A stretch of 64,000 nt of DNA from Antedon mediterranea (taxonomy: Eukaryota; Echinodermata; Crinoidea; Comatulida; Antedonidae), in contig NC_092672.1 in NCBI RefSeq assembly GCF_964355755.1, positions 23,992,501 through 24,056,500 on the forward strand, given 5' to 3'. Under the pieces are notes generated by a model. It was given only the letters and a program-made list of their open reading frames with translations. It was not told the origin of the DNA and made no database searches. Both the position numbers and the translations under genes were made by a program. Positions 55,501 to 61,506 of the stretch are shown one piece after another (within the stretch, counting starts at the first letter, position 1; every line of letters starts with the position of its first letter).

Positions 55501-58500
55501 GACGTCATTTTTAATCATTGTATTGTCACAGTATTATTGCTCTTACTAATTATGACGTCATTTGTTTGGACGTGTGAAAGGAAGCAAAGATGGTTATCCT
55601 TTAGTTTTGCATTTTATATATATTTTGTTTTATGTATGAACAATGCATATTTATCTATCATTGATCGTTATCATCCTAGTGTAAATGGGCCTTTACATAG
55701 CGGTACCAAATTCGCTACAGCATAAACTTCAGAAAAACTTCAATCAGTGTATCTAATAATAAATGTTTTAATATATACAATGCTTTTACCTTTATATCTA
55801 ATCATTAAAATGTTTTTGGATCTAATTAATAGCTTGACCACATTTTTCATAATATTAGGAAAGCTATACCGATTCAAATTAAATAATTAAATTTCAGTAT
55901 ATCACCGGGCGGTTTAGAATTAATGTTCTTTGCCTGATGTGTTTATATATAATATATTATATATACTTATGTGTTCTTTATCTGAAATATTCAAACAAAC
56001 ATACCAACAAGCAAATTGCAATTTTGATAATTTTATTTAACATGTATTGATATTATTCAATTTAAAATGTAAAACAACTTTATCTAAATTCATACTTGGA
56101 TAATCTTTTTGTATAAATTATATTTCAGTTTTAACAAAGAGCATTTAATAACAGATGGTATTGCCGTGATTAAAACAGTAGAAACAAAGGCTGAAGAACA
56201 AAATAACTGGACAGAGGATCTTACAGATGATTGTGGTAAAAATGAATAAATTAAAGAATCATCATCATTAACCTCATCAAAGTATACAAGCCAAATGAAG
56301 GGGGATAGATCATAAAGTCAGTCCATTTTAAGTGTGGCATTGCATGTGTTTAATATTAGTGTTTATATACTGTAATTCACCAAGTTAGTCCATTTAAAGT
56401 GTGGCATTGTGTTTAATAGAAGAGCCAACAACAACATCGGCAAGGGTTCGAGGCCGACTCGCTCCTAGTTCTGGTGGTGGAACAAGTCTTCTCGGATAAG
56501 GACTATAAACCGTAGGTCCAGTGTACACAGTTATAACCTGTGTGTACTTTAAAGAACCCAGTTCATTATTCGAAAAAGAGTAGGGGGTTACCCCGGTGAA
56601 CTGGTTCACAAAATAGCCTCTGTATCAGGGGGATTACCACCTATCTGATAGGACAGTGATTAATTCACTATTGGTAATCCTTGGCCACAGTGCCTAAAGA
56701 CATAAAATAAATAAATAAAATAAAATAATATTAGTGTTTATATACTGTAATTCACCAAGTTAGTCCATTTAAAGTGTGGCATTGTGTTTAATATTAGTGT
56801 TTATATACTGTAATTCACCAAGTAAGTCCATTTAAAGTGTGGCATTGTGTTTAATATTAGTGTTTATATACTGTAATTCACCAAGTTAGTCCATTTAAAG
56901 TGTGGCATTGTGTTTAATATTAGTGTTTATATACTGTAATTCACCAAGTAAGTCCATTTAAAGTGTGGCATTGTGTTTAATATTAGTGTTTATATACTGT
57001 AATTCACCAAGTCAGTCCATTTAAAGTGTGGCATTGTGTTTAATATTAGTGTTTATATACTGTAATTCACCAAGTCAGTCCATTTAAAGTGTGGCATTGT
57101 GTTTAATATTAGTGTTTATATACTGTAATTCACCAAGTCAGTCCATTTAAAGTGTGGCATTGTGTTTAATATTAGTGTTTATATACTGTAATTCACCAAG
57201 TCAGTCCATTTAAAGTGTGGCATTGTGTTTAATAGTAGTGTTCATATACTGTAATTCACCAAGTTAGTCCATTTAAAGTGTGGCATTGTGTTTAATATTA
57301 GTGTTTATATACTGTAATTCACCAAGTCAGTCCATTTAAAGTGTGGCATTGTGTTTAATATTAGTGTTTATATACTGTAATTCACCAAGTTAGTCCATTT
57401 AAAGTGTGGCATTGTGTTTAATAGTAGTGTTCATATACTGTAATTCACCAAGTAAGTCCATTTAAAGTGTGGCATTGTGTTTAATATTAGTGTTCATATA
57501 CTGTAATTCACCAAGTTAGTCCATTTAAAGTGTGGCATTGTGTTTAATAGTAGTGTTTATATACTGTAATTCACCGAGTCAGTCCATTTTAAGTGTGGCA
57601 TTGTGTTTAATATTAGTGTTCATATACTGTAATTCACCAAGTCAGTCCATTTAAAGTGTGGCATTGTGTTTAATATTAGTGTTTATATACTGTAATTCAC
57701 CAAGTCAGTCCATTTAAAGTGTGGCATTGTGTTTAATATTAGTGTTTATATACTGTCATTCACCAAGTCAGTCCATTTAAAGTGTGGCATTGTGTTTAAT
57801 ATTAGTGTTCATATACTGTCATTCACCAAGTCAGTCCATTTAAAGTGTGGCATTGTGTTTAATATTAGTGTTTATATACTGTAATTCACCAAGTCAGTCC
57901 ATTTAAAGTGTGGCATTGTGTTTAATATTAGTGTTTATATACTGTAATTCACCAAGTTAGTCCATTTAAAGTGTGGCATTGTGTTTAATATTAGTGTTTA
58001 TATACTGTAATTCACCAAGTAAGTCCATTTAAAGTGTGGCATTGTGTTTAATATTAGTGTTTATATACTGTAATTCACCAAGTAAGTCCATTTAAAGTGT
58101 GGCATTGTGTTTAATAGTAGTGTTCATATACTGTAATTCACCAAGTCAGTCCATTTAAAGTGTGGCATTGTGTTTAATATTAGTGTTTATATAATGTAAT
58201 TCACCAAGTCAGTCCATTTAAAGTGTGGCATTGTGTTTAATATTAGTGTTTATATACTGTAATTCACCAAGTCAGTCCATTTAAAGTGTGGCATTGTGTT
58301 TAATATTAGTGTTTATATACTGTAATTCACCAAGTCAGTCCATTTAAAGTGTGGCATTGTGTTTAATATTAGTGTTTATATACTGTAATTCACCAAGTTA
58401 GTCCATTTAAAGTGTGGCATTGTGTTTAATATTAGTGTTTATATACTGTAATTCACCAAGTAAGTCCATTTAAAGTGTGGCATTGTGTTTAATAGTAGTG

Positions 58501-59385
58501 TTCATATACTGTAATTCACCAAGTCAGTCCATTTAAAGTGTGGCATTGTGTTTAATATTAGTGTTTATATACTGTAATTCACCAAGTCAGTCCATTTAAA
58601 GTGTGGCATTGTGTTTAATATTAGTGTTTATATACTGTAATTCACCAAGTCAGTCCATTTAAAGTGTGGCATTGTGTTTAATATTAGTGTTTATATACTG
58701 TAATTCACCAAGTTCAATTTTCAGGAATAAATCATACTATTTCCTTAATGAAACTAATTAATTTAATTAACAATGGCTCTAACAAACTTTTCCTAAAAAA
58801 CTAAAATTGATTAAGCAACATTGTAAGAAATCCATCACTTAAATATCTCCTTAATATTCAGTAAAATATAAATAGTTATTAGTGAGAAACTGAAAACTAA
58901 ATGATAGCACATATTGTTATTAAAGGCAGAACAATTTGTGTATTTGTAACTTGGAATATAGAAGTTTTTAAACCATTATAATACAGTATAACATGAATTG
59001 TTTGTATGTTTCTTTTCTTTTCAATTTCAACAAGGAATTTAAAACGTGATTAAAATAACTATTAATTTGATACAACCACACTTAAGTGTTAAAATAATAA
59101 TGATAATACAGTCTTTTCAAAATGTGGATTAAGCTTGTTTCATGTTTTTGAGAAAATAAAGTTGAATATTTTTTACTTTGTAAAGAGTTCCACAACTTGC
59201 TATATTGTAAAGCCTCAAAATAAGATTTTATTAATAGACAATTACATAATAGAAACTGCTATTCATTTTCAGGAAATCCAATTGAATTGTATAGAAGACT
59301 TGCTGAAGAAAATATCAGTAAATCAATAGAAGATAATAAAGAAGGTGTAGCAACAGCAAGTAAGCCTCACAGCTCAACTGAAAAG
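22458..59385 (+). CDS. Partial gene: ankyrin repeat / death domain / ROC-like GTPase protein (9 exons visible)
   Basis: Nine exons with AG/GT borders (22458-22556, 48926-49024, 52259-52378, 53057-53153, 53784-53819, 54183-54434, 54909-55074, 56129-56235, 59273-59385) sum to 1089 bp and read as 363 codons with no stop. Approximate residues: ankyrin repeats 1-138, linker 139-151, death domain 152-235, GTPase start 236-363 with P-loop GQEGVGKT at about 273-280 and a switch-I-like ITDGI. Ankyrin and death domains are protein-interaction modules, and ROC domains bind GTP, so an intracellular signalling or scaffold role (cell death or innate immunity) is likely but inferred. There is no signal peptide or membrane segment. 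The order ANK-death-GTPase is unlike DAPK1. The start codon and earlier exons are not identified, and the G3-G5 motifs and any COR domain lie beyond 64000. I am sure of the gene type, less sure of the exact family. Confidence 0.85.
23857..24168 (+). repeat. 51-bp tandem repeat, about 6 copies
   Basis: Units of 51 bp containing GAATGGTAGTGTGAATGCTA and CATTGGTAGCATTCAGG. Because 51 is divisible by 3, the array is open on both strands (17-residue repeats such as NGSVNAKIIGSIQ). The unit is built from the same GCATTC/GAATGC words as the host element. Confidence 0.88.
24331..25296 (+). pseudogene. Possible two-exon coding fragment inside the nested TIR element
   Basis: Segment 24331-24374 follows a good acceptor (CTTCTTTTTACAG) and ends at AAAAG|GTATTA. 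Segment 25184-25296 follows poly-T plus GCAG and ends in TAG. Joined in phase 1 they read LPAGNPDTDFADIK, then EYIKVVAVKNDWTPVSP and onward to RRSLHK, stop: about 51 residues with balanced composition, unlike the surrounding noise. I do not recognise the family. It could be the C-terminal part of a transposon or captured host gene. Nothing upstream supplies a clear start, and the evidence is only splice-like borders plus an open frame. Confidence 0.35.
25795..26262. repeat. Cluster of AGCATTCGAATGCT palindromes
   Basis: The 14-bp palindrome AGCATTCGAATGCT and close variants occur several times between 25795 and 26262, interleaved with AAGGCTTAGCGAAGGCTTAG copies. Part of this forms the right terminal repeat of the 23667-26289 element, and the palindromes face either way by nature. 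Confidence 0.85.
26339..26854. mobile_element. 516-bp MITE with perfect 37-bp TIRs
   Basis: GCCCGTATTCTTAAACCGGA, then CTTTAGTCGTAGTTCGA at the left and the exact inverse at 26818-26854. It is inserted in the right arm of the TTAA element (compare the uninterrupted GTGAATATAGATACTCCCG at 36162-36180). Subterminal words TCGACTAAA and GTCGAACT recur. The target duplication is not clear. No coding region; the 69- and 82-aa frames overlapping it are chance. Confidence 0.85.
27060..29027. other. Unassigned intron DNA
   Basis: AT-rich, low complexity, with no recognised exon or element ends. The 83-aa frame at 28314 matches no family and lacks splice borders. Confidence 0.5.
29028..29400 (-). repeat. 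Higher-GC block, possible solo LTR
   Basis: About 370 bp of markedly more complex sequence in AT-rich intron. On the minus strand it has AATAAA near the middle (TGTGAATAAAGTGTATG) and ends in CTCTACTACA. This resembles a solo LTR, but the 5' TG border and a target duplication could not be established. Confidence 0.25.
29401..30830. other. Unassigned intron DNA
   Basis: AT-rich, nothing recognised; the frames at 29395 and 30217 are unsupported. Confidence 0.5.
32367..32662 (+). repeat. About 20-bp tandem array (GTGTAGACAAAATTCATTCT), arm 1
   Basis: About 14-15 degenerate units of ACAAAATTCATTTTGT type, mostly oriented TCTGTGTAGACAAAATTCAT, with the first few in mixed orientation. The unit core ACAAAATtcATTTTGT is itself near-palindromic. 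Confidence 0.85.
33022..33526. mobile_element. About 500-bp TTAA MITE (piggyBac-like)
   Basis: TTAA then CACGTTCACTGCCACGGCGT at the left. The inverse at the right reads CACATTGACTGCCAAGGC before TTAA at 33523-33526. TTAA duplications plus CAC-starting TIRs with ACTGCCA fit piggyBac-like non-autonomous elements. It sits within the 31624-36041 insertion. Confidence 0.75.
35103..35164. repeat. 62-bp near-perfect palindrome
   Basis: Arms of 30 bp (AGCCTACTCAAGCGTGG.. and inverse) with two mismatches around a 2-base centre. It lies directly before the second inverted 20-bp array. Confidence 0.92.
35168..35425 (-). repeat. About 20-bp tandem array, arm 2 (inverted to arm 1)
   Basis: Units such as TTTTGTCTACACAGAATGAA are the reverse complement of the 32367-32662 units. 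The two arrays therefore form a degenerate long inverted repeat spaced by about 2.5 kb, which may be the subterminal part of one element. Confidence 0.85.
36391..36663 (-). pseudogene. LINE reverse transcriptase fragment
   Basis: Minus-strand frame of 90 codons with STFLDLSKTVDVVNHDIFKL, then YGIFLDWFKRYFTDRNHYF. This matches the palm motif A region of non-LTR retrotransposon reverse transcriptases (FLDLSKAFDxVNH), including the catalytic Asp, and the following helix block. Only this piece is open; motifs B and C (YADD) are not seen in frame. An endonuclease remnant of the same orientation lies upstream at 37275-37335. Class likely L2/CR1/Jockey-like. Confidence 0.8.
37275..37335 (-). pseudogene. 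LINE endonuclease remnant (SDHLPI)
   Basis: On the minus strand this reads YYNSDISDHLPISKI, matching the SDH-L motif at the end of the apurinic-type endonuclease of LINEs. It lies upstream of the RT fragment in the right order, with stops between. A second copy of the same DNA (GATCAGAGATGTCTGAATTG) is at 37468-37542. Confidence 0.65.
37545..38481. other. Unassigned AT-rich DNA
   Basis: No recognised coding segment, RNA or element ends. Confidence 0.5.
38482..39951 (-). mobile_element. Helitron2-like element, family III (minus)
   Basis: Minus-strand 5' hairpin AGGTTATATGCAT-TATC-ATGCATATAACCT at 39951-39922. 3' end ATGCATATAACCT (inverse of the 5' end), hairpin AATTCGTCA-TAG-TGACGAATT, then AAATCTAG at 38482. 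Length 1.47 kb. It carries a tRNA-like block (38831-38900) and a body matching 40941-44044 in the opposite orientation. Confidence 0.72.
38831..38900 (-). other. tRNA-like segment inside Helitron2-like element
   Basis: On the minus strand it has an A-box-like TGGCTCGGTGG and a B-box-like GATCGAGTC about 35 bases later. I could not fold a full cloverleaf, so this is a tRNA relic, not a tRNA gene. Confidence 0.5.
39952..40940. other. Unassigned DNA between two inverted Helitron2-like elements
   Basis: AT-rich, with no recognised genes. Confidence 0.5.
41010..42626 (+). mobile_element. Helitron2-like family I-type element nested in family III
   Basis: Starts GGTTATCCGCCTCAAGCGG/ATAACC and ends GGCGGATAACC, AACTCGTC-CTCAA-GTGACGAGTT, TAAGTTCTAG before TTTATTTA. 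Insertion is exactly between T residues of a TTTA tract. It contains an internal duplication (CGTTAACATAACATTTTGTAACTTG near 41115 and 41420) and a tRNA-like block. Confidence 0.72.
42382..42453 (+). other. tRNA-like segment
   Basis: A-box-like TATGGCTCGATGTG at 42388 and a perfect T-arm CGGG-TTCGAGT-CCCG with B box GGTTCGAGTCC at 42433-42443. Acceptor and anticodon stems do not pair convincingly, so it is a tRNA-derived piece that could still attract RNA polymerase III. Confidence 0.5.
43632..43704 (+). other. tRNA-like segment, inverted partner of 38831-38900
   Basis: A-box TGGCTCGATGG at 43639-43649 and B-box-like AGTTCGAGTCT at 43683-43693. It is homologous to the segment on the minus strand at 38831-38900. 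No full cloverleaf. Confidence 0.5.
44395..44832 (+). repeat. Dispersed repeat copy 2
   Basis: Homologous to 3335-3759 (poly-C tract at about 44461, TTTTAGATTACATCGTTCCT, TATCCATGGTGATTGTGATG, TACATGGATAAAA). Confidence 0.75.
44833..46647. other. Unassigned DNA with a short internal duplication
   Basis: A segment around 44865-44925 (GAGAATTATATTGGATAA, AGATTATAAAGAT) is repeated in diverged form at about 45025-45100. No genes recognised. Confidence 0.5.
46648..46955 (+). mobile_element. 5' fragment of Helitron2-like family I
   Basis: Begins GTTATCCACACCTTGGCGG/ATAACTCCTTGTGATTGT and follows the family body (ACGTCAGAGTTGCGCAACAT, CACAAAGTTACGCGC), then stops abruptly. No 3' hairpin follows. 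Confidence 0.7.
47480..47690 (+). pseudogene. Degenerate LINE RT C-terminal remnant
   Basis: Plus-strand translation with stops and shifts resembles the end of an L2/CR1-type RT: LKTSIEILHTLCRRADYCNM, where TSRLDYCN is the usual motif, then LMPFQKIV. It is followed at 47619 by an AATTCAAATTCAAATATTC run that looks like the tail of a separate minus-strand retroelement. Confidence 0.4.
47975..48262 (+). pseudogene. LINE C-terminal zinc-knuckle remnant
   Basis: Plus-strand reading gives PTNLQLYLEIRKN and, after a one-base shift, NECYICVIENEKHMFLYC, LWKNIDNIFIG. The C-x2-C-x8-H-x4-C spacing with LW after it is the zinc-binding C-terminal region of non-LTR retrotransposon polyproteins. Short, frameshifted and isolated, so a dead fragment. 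Confidence 0.6.
48263..48925. other. Unassigned intron DNA before ankyrin exon 2
   Basis: AT-rich; ends with the acceptor tract of the exon at 48926. Confidence 0.55.
48926..49024 (+). CDS. Exon: ankyrin repeat (33 aa)
   Basis: A 99-bp phase-0 exon after TTATTTTTAG, ending AAGAAG before GTACTT. It encodes HGNTPLIEAAYQGFHEVC, then LVLLNKGADVNQQKK, a full-length ankyrin repeat with the TPL..AA..G and L...GAD.N signatures. The identical length and phase of this and the 22458 exon are typical of ankyrin genes grown by exon duplication. The downstream exon continues the next repeat with DGDTALHH. Confidence 0.9.
49025..51220. other. Intron DNA, unassigned
   Basis: Nothing recognised except a small inverted repeat around 50209-50240 (CAACGCAAT and ATTGCGTTTG). 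The 94-aa minus frame at 50335 has no known motif. Confidence 0.5.
51221..51530 (+). mobile_element. tRNA-derived SINE, full head
   Basis: The head resembles tRNA-Leu/Ser: A box in GTGCCCGAGCGGTTAAGAC and B box GGTTCGAGGCT at 51286-51296. The body has GTTCTGGTGGTAGAACGAGT, AAGGACTATAAACCGTAGGT, GTGTACTTTAAAGAACC and GGGGGTTACCCCGGTG. It shares this body with 56420-56712. It sits in the sense direction in the intron before the 52259 exon. Confidence 0.85.
51531..52258. other. Intron DNA, unassigned
   Basis: AT-rich; ends in the long T tract and acceptor of the exon at 52259. Confidence 0.55.
52259..52378 (+). CDS. Exon: divergent ankyrin repeat (40 aa)
   Basis: A 120-bp phase-0 exon after TTTTTTCTAG, ending at AATAAG before GTAAAC. 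It starts with a clear repeat opening (DGDTALHHCAMSD) but carries about 7 extra residues (TYDEHRN region) before the second helix (MVCFIKAHGRG), so it is a lengthened repeat as often seen near the end of an ankyrin stack. It is contiguous in frame with both neighbours. Confidence 0.87.
53057..53153 (+). CDS. Exon: terminal ankyrin-like repeat, weak donor
   Basis: It begins after TTGTCAG with NGKSVIDLYITNVCGKYEDV and runs to KEEVMKLLK plus one base. The opening NGKS.IDL resembles the start of a capping ankyrin repeat and the rest is a charged helix. The donor used here (AAAG|GTTTGA) is chosen because it gives phase 1, matching the phase-1 acceptor of the next exon. It is a weak donor. Reading through it adds only four residues before a TAA at 53165-53167, so intron retention would give an ankyrin-only protein lacking the death and GTPase domains. 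Confidence 0.75.
53784..53819 (+). CDS. Micro-exon (36 bp), linker between ankyrin and death domains
   Basis: Flanked by a long pyrimidine tract ending TTTTAG and by the donor CAG|GTATGA. With phase 1 on both sides it adds GGPLPEIYFTSS, a Pro/Ser-rich linker. It is supported by splice-site quality and by keeping the frame from the last ankyrin exon into the death-domain exon. It is short enough to be a cassette: skipping it keeps the frame. The sequence directly after its donor is a tandem duplication with a perfect 12-bp hairpin (see 53820-53901). Confidence 0.65.
53820..53901 (+). repeat. 41-bp tandem duplication starting at the exon 5 donor, with 12-bp hairpin
   Basis: Two copies of a 41-bp unit, each starting GTATGA and containing CCCATACCATGTCATACTTT and GTGACATG. 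The first GTATGA is the 5' splice site of the micro-exon, and the second copy recreates it at 53861. CATACCATGTCA (53835-53846) pairs perfectly with TGACATGGTATG (53854-53865) across a 7-base loop, so the second donor copy is in the stem. Confidence 0.85.
54183..54434 (+). CDS. Exon: death domain
   Basis: A 252-bp phase-1/phase-1 exon after a poly-T tract ending TGTAG, with donor GTAAGT. It encodes about 84 residues spanning a whole death-fold domain: a first helix (FENLAEYLGF), a second helix around EDIESFHVN, the helix with the conserved Trp-bearing motif (TLEMLNSWYKT), and the final helices (RSQLCRAVRIAGRHDLADEI), where LCRAL..AGR.DLAD is characteristic. Death domains pair with other death domains in apoptosis and NF-kB adaptors; which partner is used here cannot be told. 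A whole domain on one symmetric exon is a typical shuffling unit. Confidence 0.88.
54909..55074 (+). CDS. Exon: ROC-like GTPase start with P-loop
   Basis: Acceptor TGAGTAG, donor AA|GTAAGT. The encoded part RGKEVEKAYIEALKEG is the short helix that commonly precedes the GTPase in Roco-type proteins. It is followed by a hydrophobic beta strand and the G1/P-loop GQEGVGKT, then CLINACLGK. The glycines, Lys and Thr needed for phosphate and Mg2+ binding are all present, so nucleotide binding is expected. It follows the death domain with only a few residues between. Confidence 0.88.
55321..55692. mobile_element. 372-bp MITE with TTA target duplication (Harbinger-like)
   Basis: Ends AGGCCCATTTAAACT and AGTGTAAATGGGCCT, flanked by TTA at 55318-55320 and 55693-55695. 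A 3-bp TTA duplication is typical of PIF/Harbinger-type elements. It has an internal 53-bp duplication (55463 and 55516, each with ATGACGTCATTT). It lies in the intron between the two GTPase exons. Confidence 0.75.
56129..56235 (+). CDS. Exon: GTPase switch I region
   Basis: A 107-bp exon after TATTTCAG, chosen donor G|GTAAAA. It completes the split Asn codon and reads FNKEHLITDGIAVIKTVETK and further. ITDGI matches the switch-I (G2) TDGI motif of ROC domains, with the conserved Thr. The rest is acidic (EDLTDDC). The downstream intron (56236-59272) is largely a 63-bp minisatellite. Confidence 0.8.
56316..58714 (+). repeat. 63-bp intronic minisatellite, about 33 copies
   Basis: Units of 63 bp containing GTGTTTATATACTGTAATTC, ACCAAGTCAGTCCATTTAAA and GTGTGGCATTGTG. 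They are highly homogeneous, with few variant positions (GTCAG, GTTAG or GTAAG; TTTATATA or TTCATATA). It is interrupted near its start by a SINE (56420-56712) and lies wholly within the intron 56236-59272. Confidence 0.95.
56420..56712 (+). mobile_element. 5'-truncated SINE inside the 63-bp minisatellite
   Basis: Same family as 51221-51530. It starts at AGCCAACAACAACATCGG, keeps the B box GGTTCGAGGCC (56445-56455) but has lost the A box, then the full body (AAGGACTATAAACCGTAGGT, GGGGGTTACCCCGGTG) and an AAAT-rich tail. About two 63-bp units precede it and about 31 follow. Confidence 0.85.
58715..59272. other. Intron DNA, unassigned
   Basis: AT-rich; ends with the acceptor ATTTTCAG of the exon at 59273. 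Confidence 0.55.
59273..59385 (+). CDS. Exon: GTPase-region insert, last visible exon
   Basis: Acceptor TTTTCAG, ending ACTGAAAAG before GTATGT. It reads NPIELYRRLAEENISKSIED and then a Ser/Thr/Lys-rich stretch ending SSTEK. It probably forms the charged, low-conservation insert before the G3 (DxxG) strand, which would be in the next exon beyond this window. It ends in phase 0. Its last bases and donor are the founder-like first unit of the 23-bp minisatellite that fills the following intron. Confidence 0.72.
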
Positions 59386-60604
59386 GTATGTACACACTAT
59401 AAGAAAAGGTATGTACACACTATAACAAAAGGTGTGTACACACTATAACAAAAGGTATGTACACACTATAAGAAAAGGTATGTACACACTATAACAAAAG
59501 GTGTGTACACACTATAACAAAAGGTGTGTACACACTATAACAAAAGGTGTGTACACACTATAACAAAAGGTGTGTACACACTATAACAAAAGGTGTGTAC
59601 ACACTATAACAAAAGGTATGTACACACTATAACAAAAGGTATGTACACACTATAACAAAAGGTATGTACACACTATAACAAAAGGTGTGTACACACTATA
59701 ACAAAAGGTGTGTACACACTATAGCAAAAGGTGTGTACACACTAAAACAAAAGGTGTGTACACACTATAACAAAAGGTGTGTACACACTATAACAAAAGG
59801 TGTGTACACACTATAACAAAAGGTGTGTACACACTATAACAAAAGGTGTGTACACACTATAACAAAAGGTGTGTACACACTATAACAAAAGGTGTGTACA
59901 CACTATAACAAAAGGTATGTACACACTATAACAAAAGGTGTGTACACACTATAACAAAAGGTATGTACACACTATAACAAAAGGTGTGTACACACTATAA
60001 CAAAAGGTGTGTACACACTGTAACAAAAGGTGTGTACACACTGTAACAAAAGGTGTGTACACACTGTAACAAAAGGTACGTACACACTATAACAAAAGGT
60101 ACGTACACACTATAACAAAAGGTACGTACACACTATAACAAAAGGTACGTACACACTATAACAATAGGTATGTACACAATATAACAATAGGTACGTACAC
60201 ACTATAACAAAAGATACGTACACACTATAACAAAAGGTACGTACACACTATAACAATAGGTACGTACACAATATAACAATAGGTACGTACACAATATAAC
60301 AAAAGGTACGTACACAATATAACAAAAGGTACGTACACAATATAACAAAAGGTACGTACACACTATAACAAAAGGTACGTACACACTATAACAAAAGGTA
60401 CGTACACACTATAACAAAAGGTACGTACACACTATAACAATAGGTACGTACACAATATAACAATAGGTACGTACACAATATAACAATAGGTACGTACACA
60501 ATATAACAAAAGGTACGTACACAATATAACAAAAGGTACGTACACACTATAACAAAAGGTATGTACACACTATAACAAAAGGTATGTACACACTATAACA
60601 AAAG
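59381..60604 (+). repeat. 23-bp minisatellite, block 1 (about 53 units)
   Basis: Unit GGTATGTACACACTATAACA plus AAA, with variant letters giving GTATGT, GTGTGT or GTACGT at its start and ACACACT or ACACAAT in the middle. The first unit overlaps the end of the exon at 59273-59385 and its 5' splice site. The early part is ATG/GTG type; the part from about 60075 is ACG type. Confidence 0.96.
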
Positions 60605-61506
60605 CTGTGTCATTGACGCGATTATTTGTCCATTGGTAAACACATTTTTATGTATTATTATTCTGAAAATAATTGAACTGTAAACATAATTCTTTTGAGT
60701 ATTTGTTTATTTACATATCATTCCATCAGATCAACTATTTTTTATTTCCATTACATCCAACCAAACATGTAAGAAATGTAGTTAAAATACCGTACTATCT
60801 AGCGCGTACGACCATACGCGGTAGATTGTTTACTCAAAAATCATCGAACGGTCCTTACATTATTCAGGGAGTTGTAAAATCAACTCCCTGCACTATTCAA
60901 CCTTGTTTTTGTAGTTGAGCCTCTCATGGCCTGAGATTTTTTTGTCTTCCTACGCCAAGATAATATAGTTCTACAAGCCATGTGCTTTTTTCTCTGAGAA
61001 ATATTTATTATAAGTGCCAAAAAAATCGATATGAAGCCTTTATTATTCAATTCTTTTAAAGAAAAATCACACATACCATAAAGAAGGTTCATTTATTTAT
61101 TACAACGTTCGTGGCTAAAAACGATCATTTTCGGCAATGTTTAGACCCTATATTTCAAAAACTACAACAAGTCAGATTTTCGTAATTCTTTCTTTATTGG
61201 AATATTGAAACAAAATACCAACAGATAATGTTTAAATTGGTTGAAAAATAACAACTTTTAATTTTGCATCGTTATCCCTGCTAATAAAGTGTCATTTCCG
61301 GCGAACTAGAAAGGTGCCATTTATCATGGATTTTGCGTGCGAGAGTGCCATTTCCGGCCATCTAAGTGTGTTCTGTAACAAAATTCGCTTCGCCACAACC
61401 CCCACCATGGAGGGGGGGGGGGAGGCTGTGGCTCAAATACTCAATGTCTGATGTGCCCTTTTTATCGCCGGACCCCCCCTCTCAAAAATGTCTGGATCCG
61501 CCCCAG
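60605..61506. mobile_element. About 0.9-kb insertion splitting the 23-bp minisatellite
   Basis: Non-repetitive sequence between two blocks of the array, which resumes exactly in unit at 61507. Its right end has the GACCCCCCC..CTGGATCCGCCCC style seen at ends of many DNA elements. It also holds a perfect 10-bp hairpin at 60865-60890 and a G-run around 61410-61422 opposed by a C-rich stretch. No matching left terminal repeat was found, so the class is open. Confidence 0.5.
60865..60890. repeat. Perfect hairpin CAGGGAGTTG / CAACTCCCTG
   Basis: Ten-base arms around a 6-base loop TAAAAT. Confidence 0.9.

Noticed and set aside
55417-55725. 102-aa plus frame in the GTPase intron
   Set aside because: It lies almost wholly within the TTA-flanked MITE and its internal duplication.
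56394-56609. 71-aa minus frame (RRLVPPPELGASRPRT)
   Set aside because: Antisense translation of the SINE.
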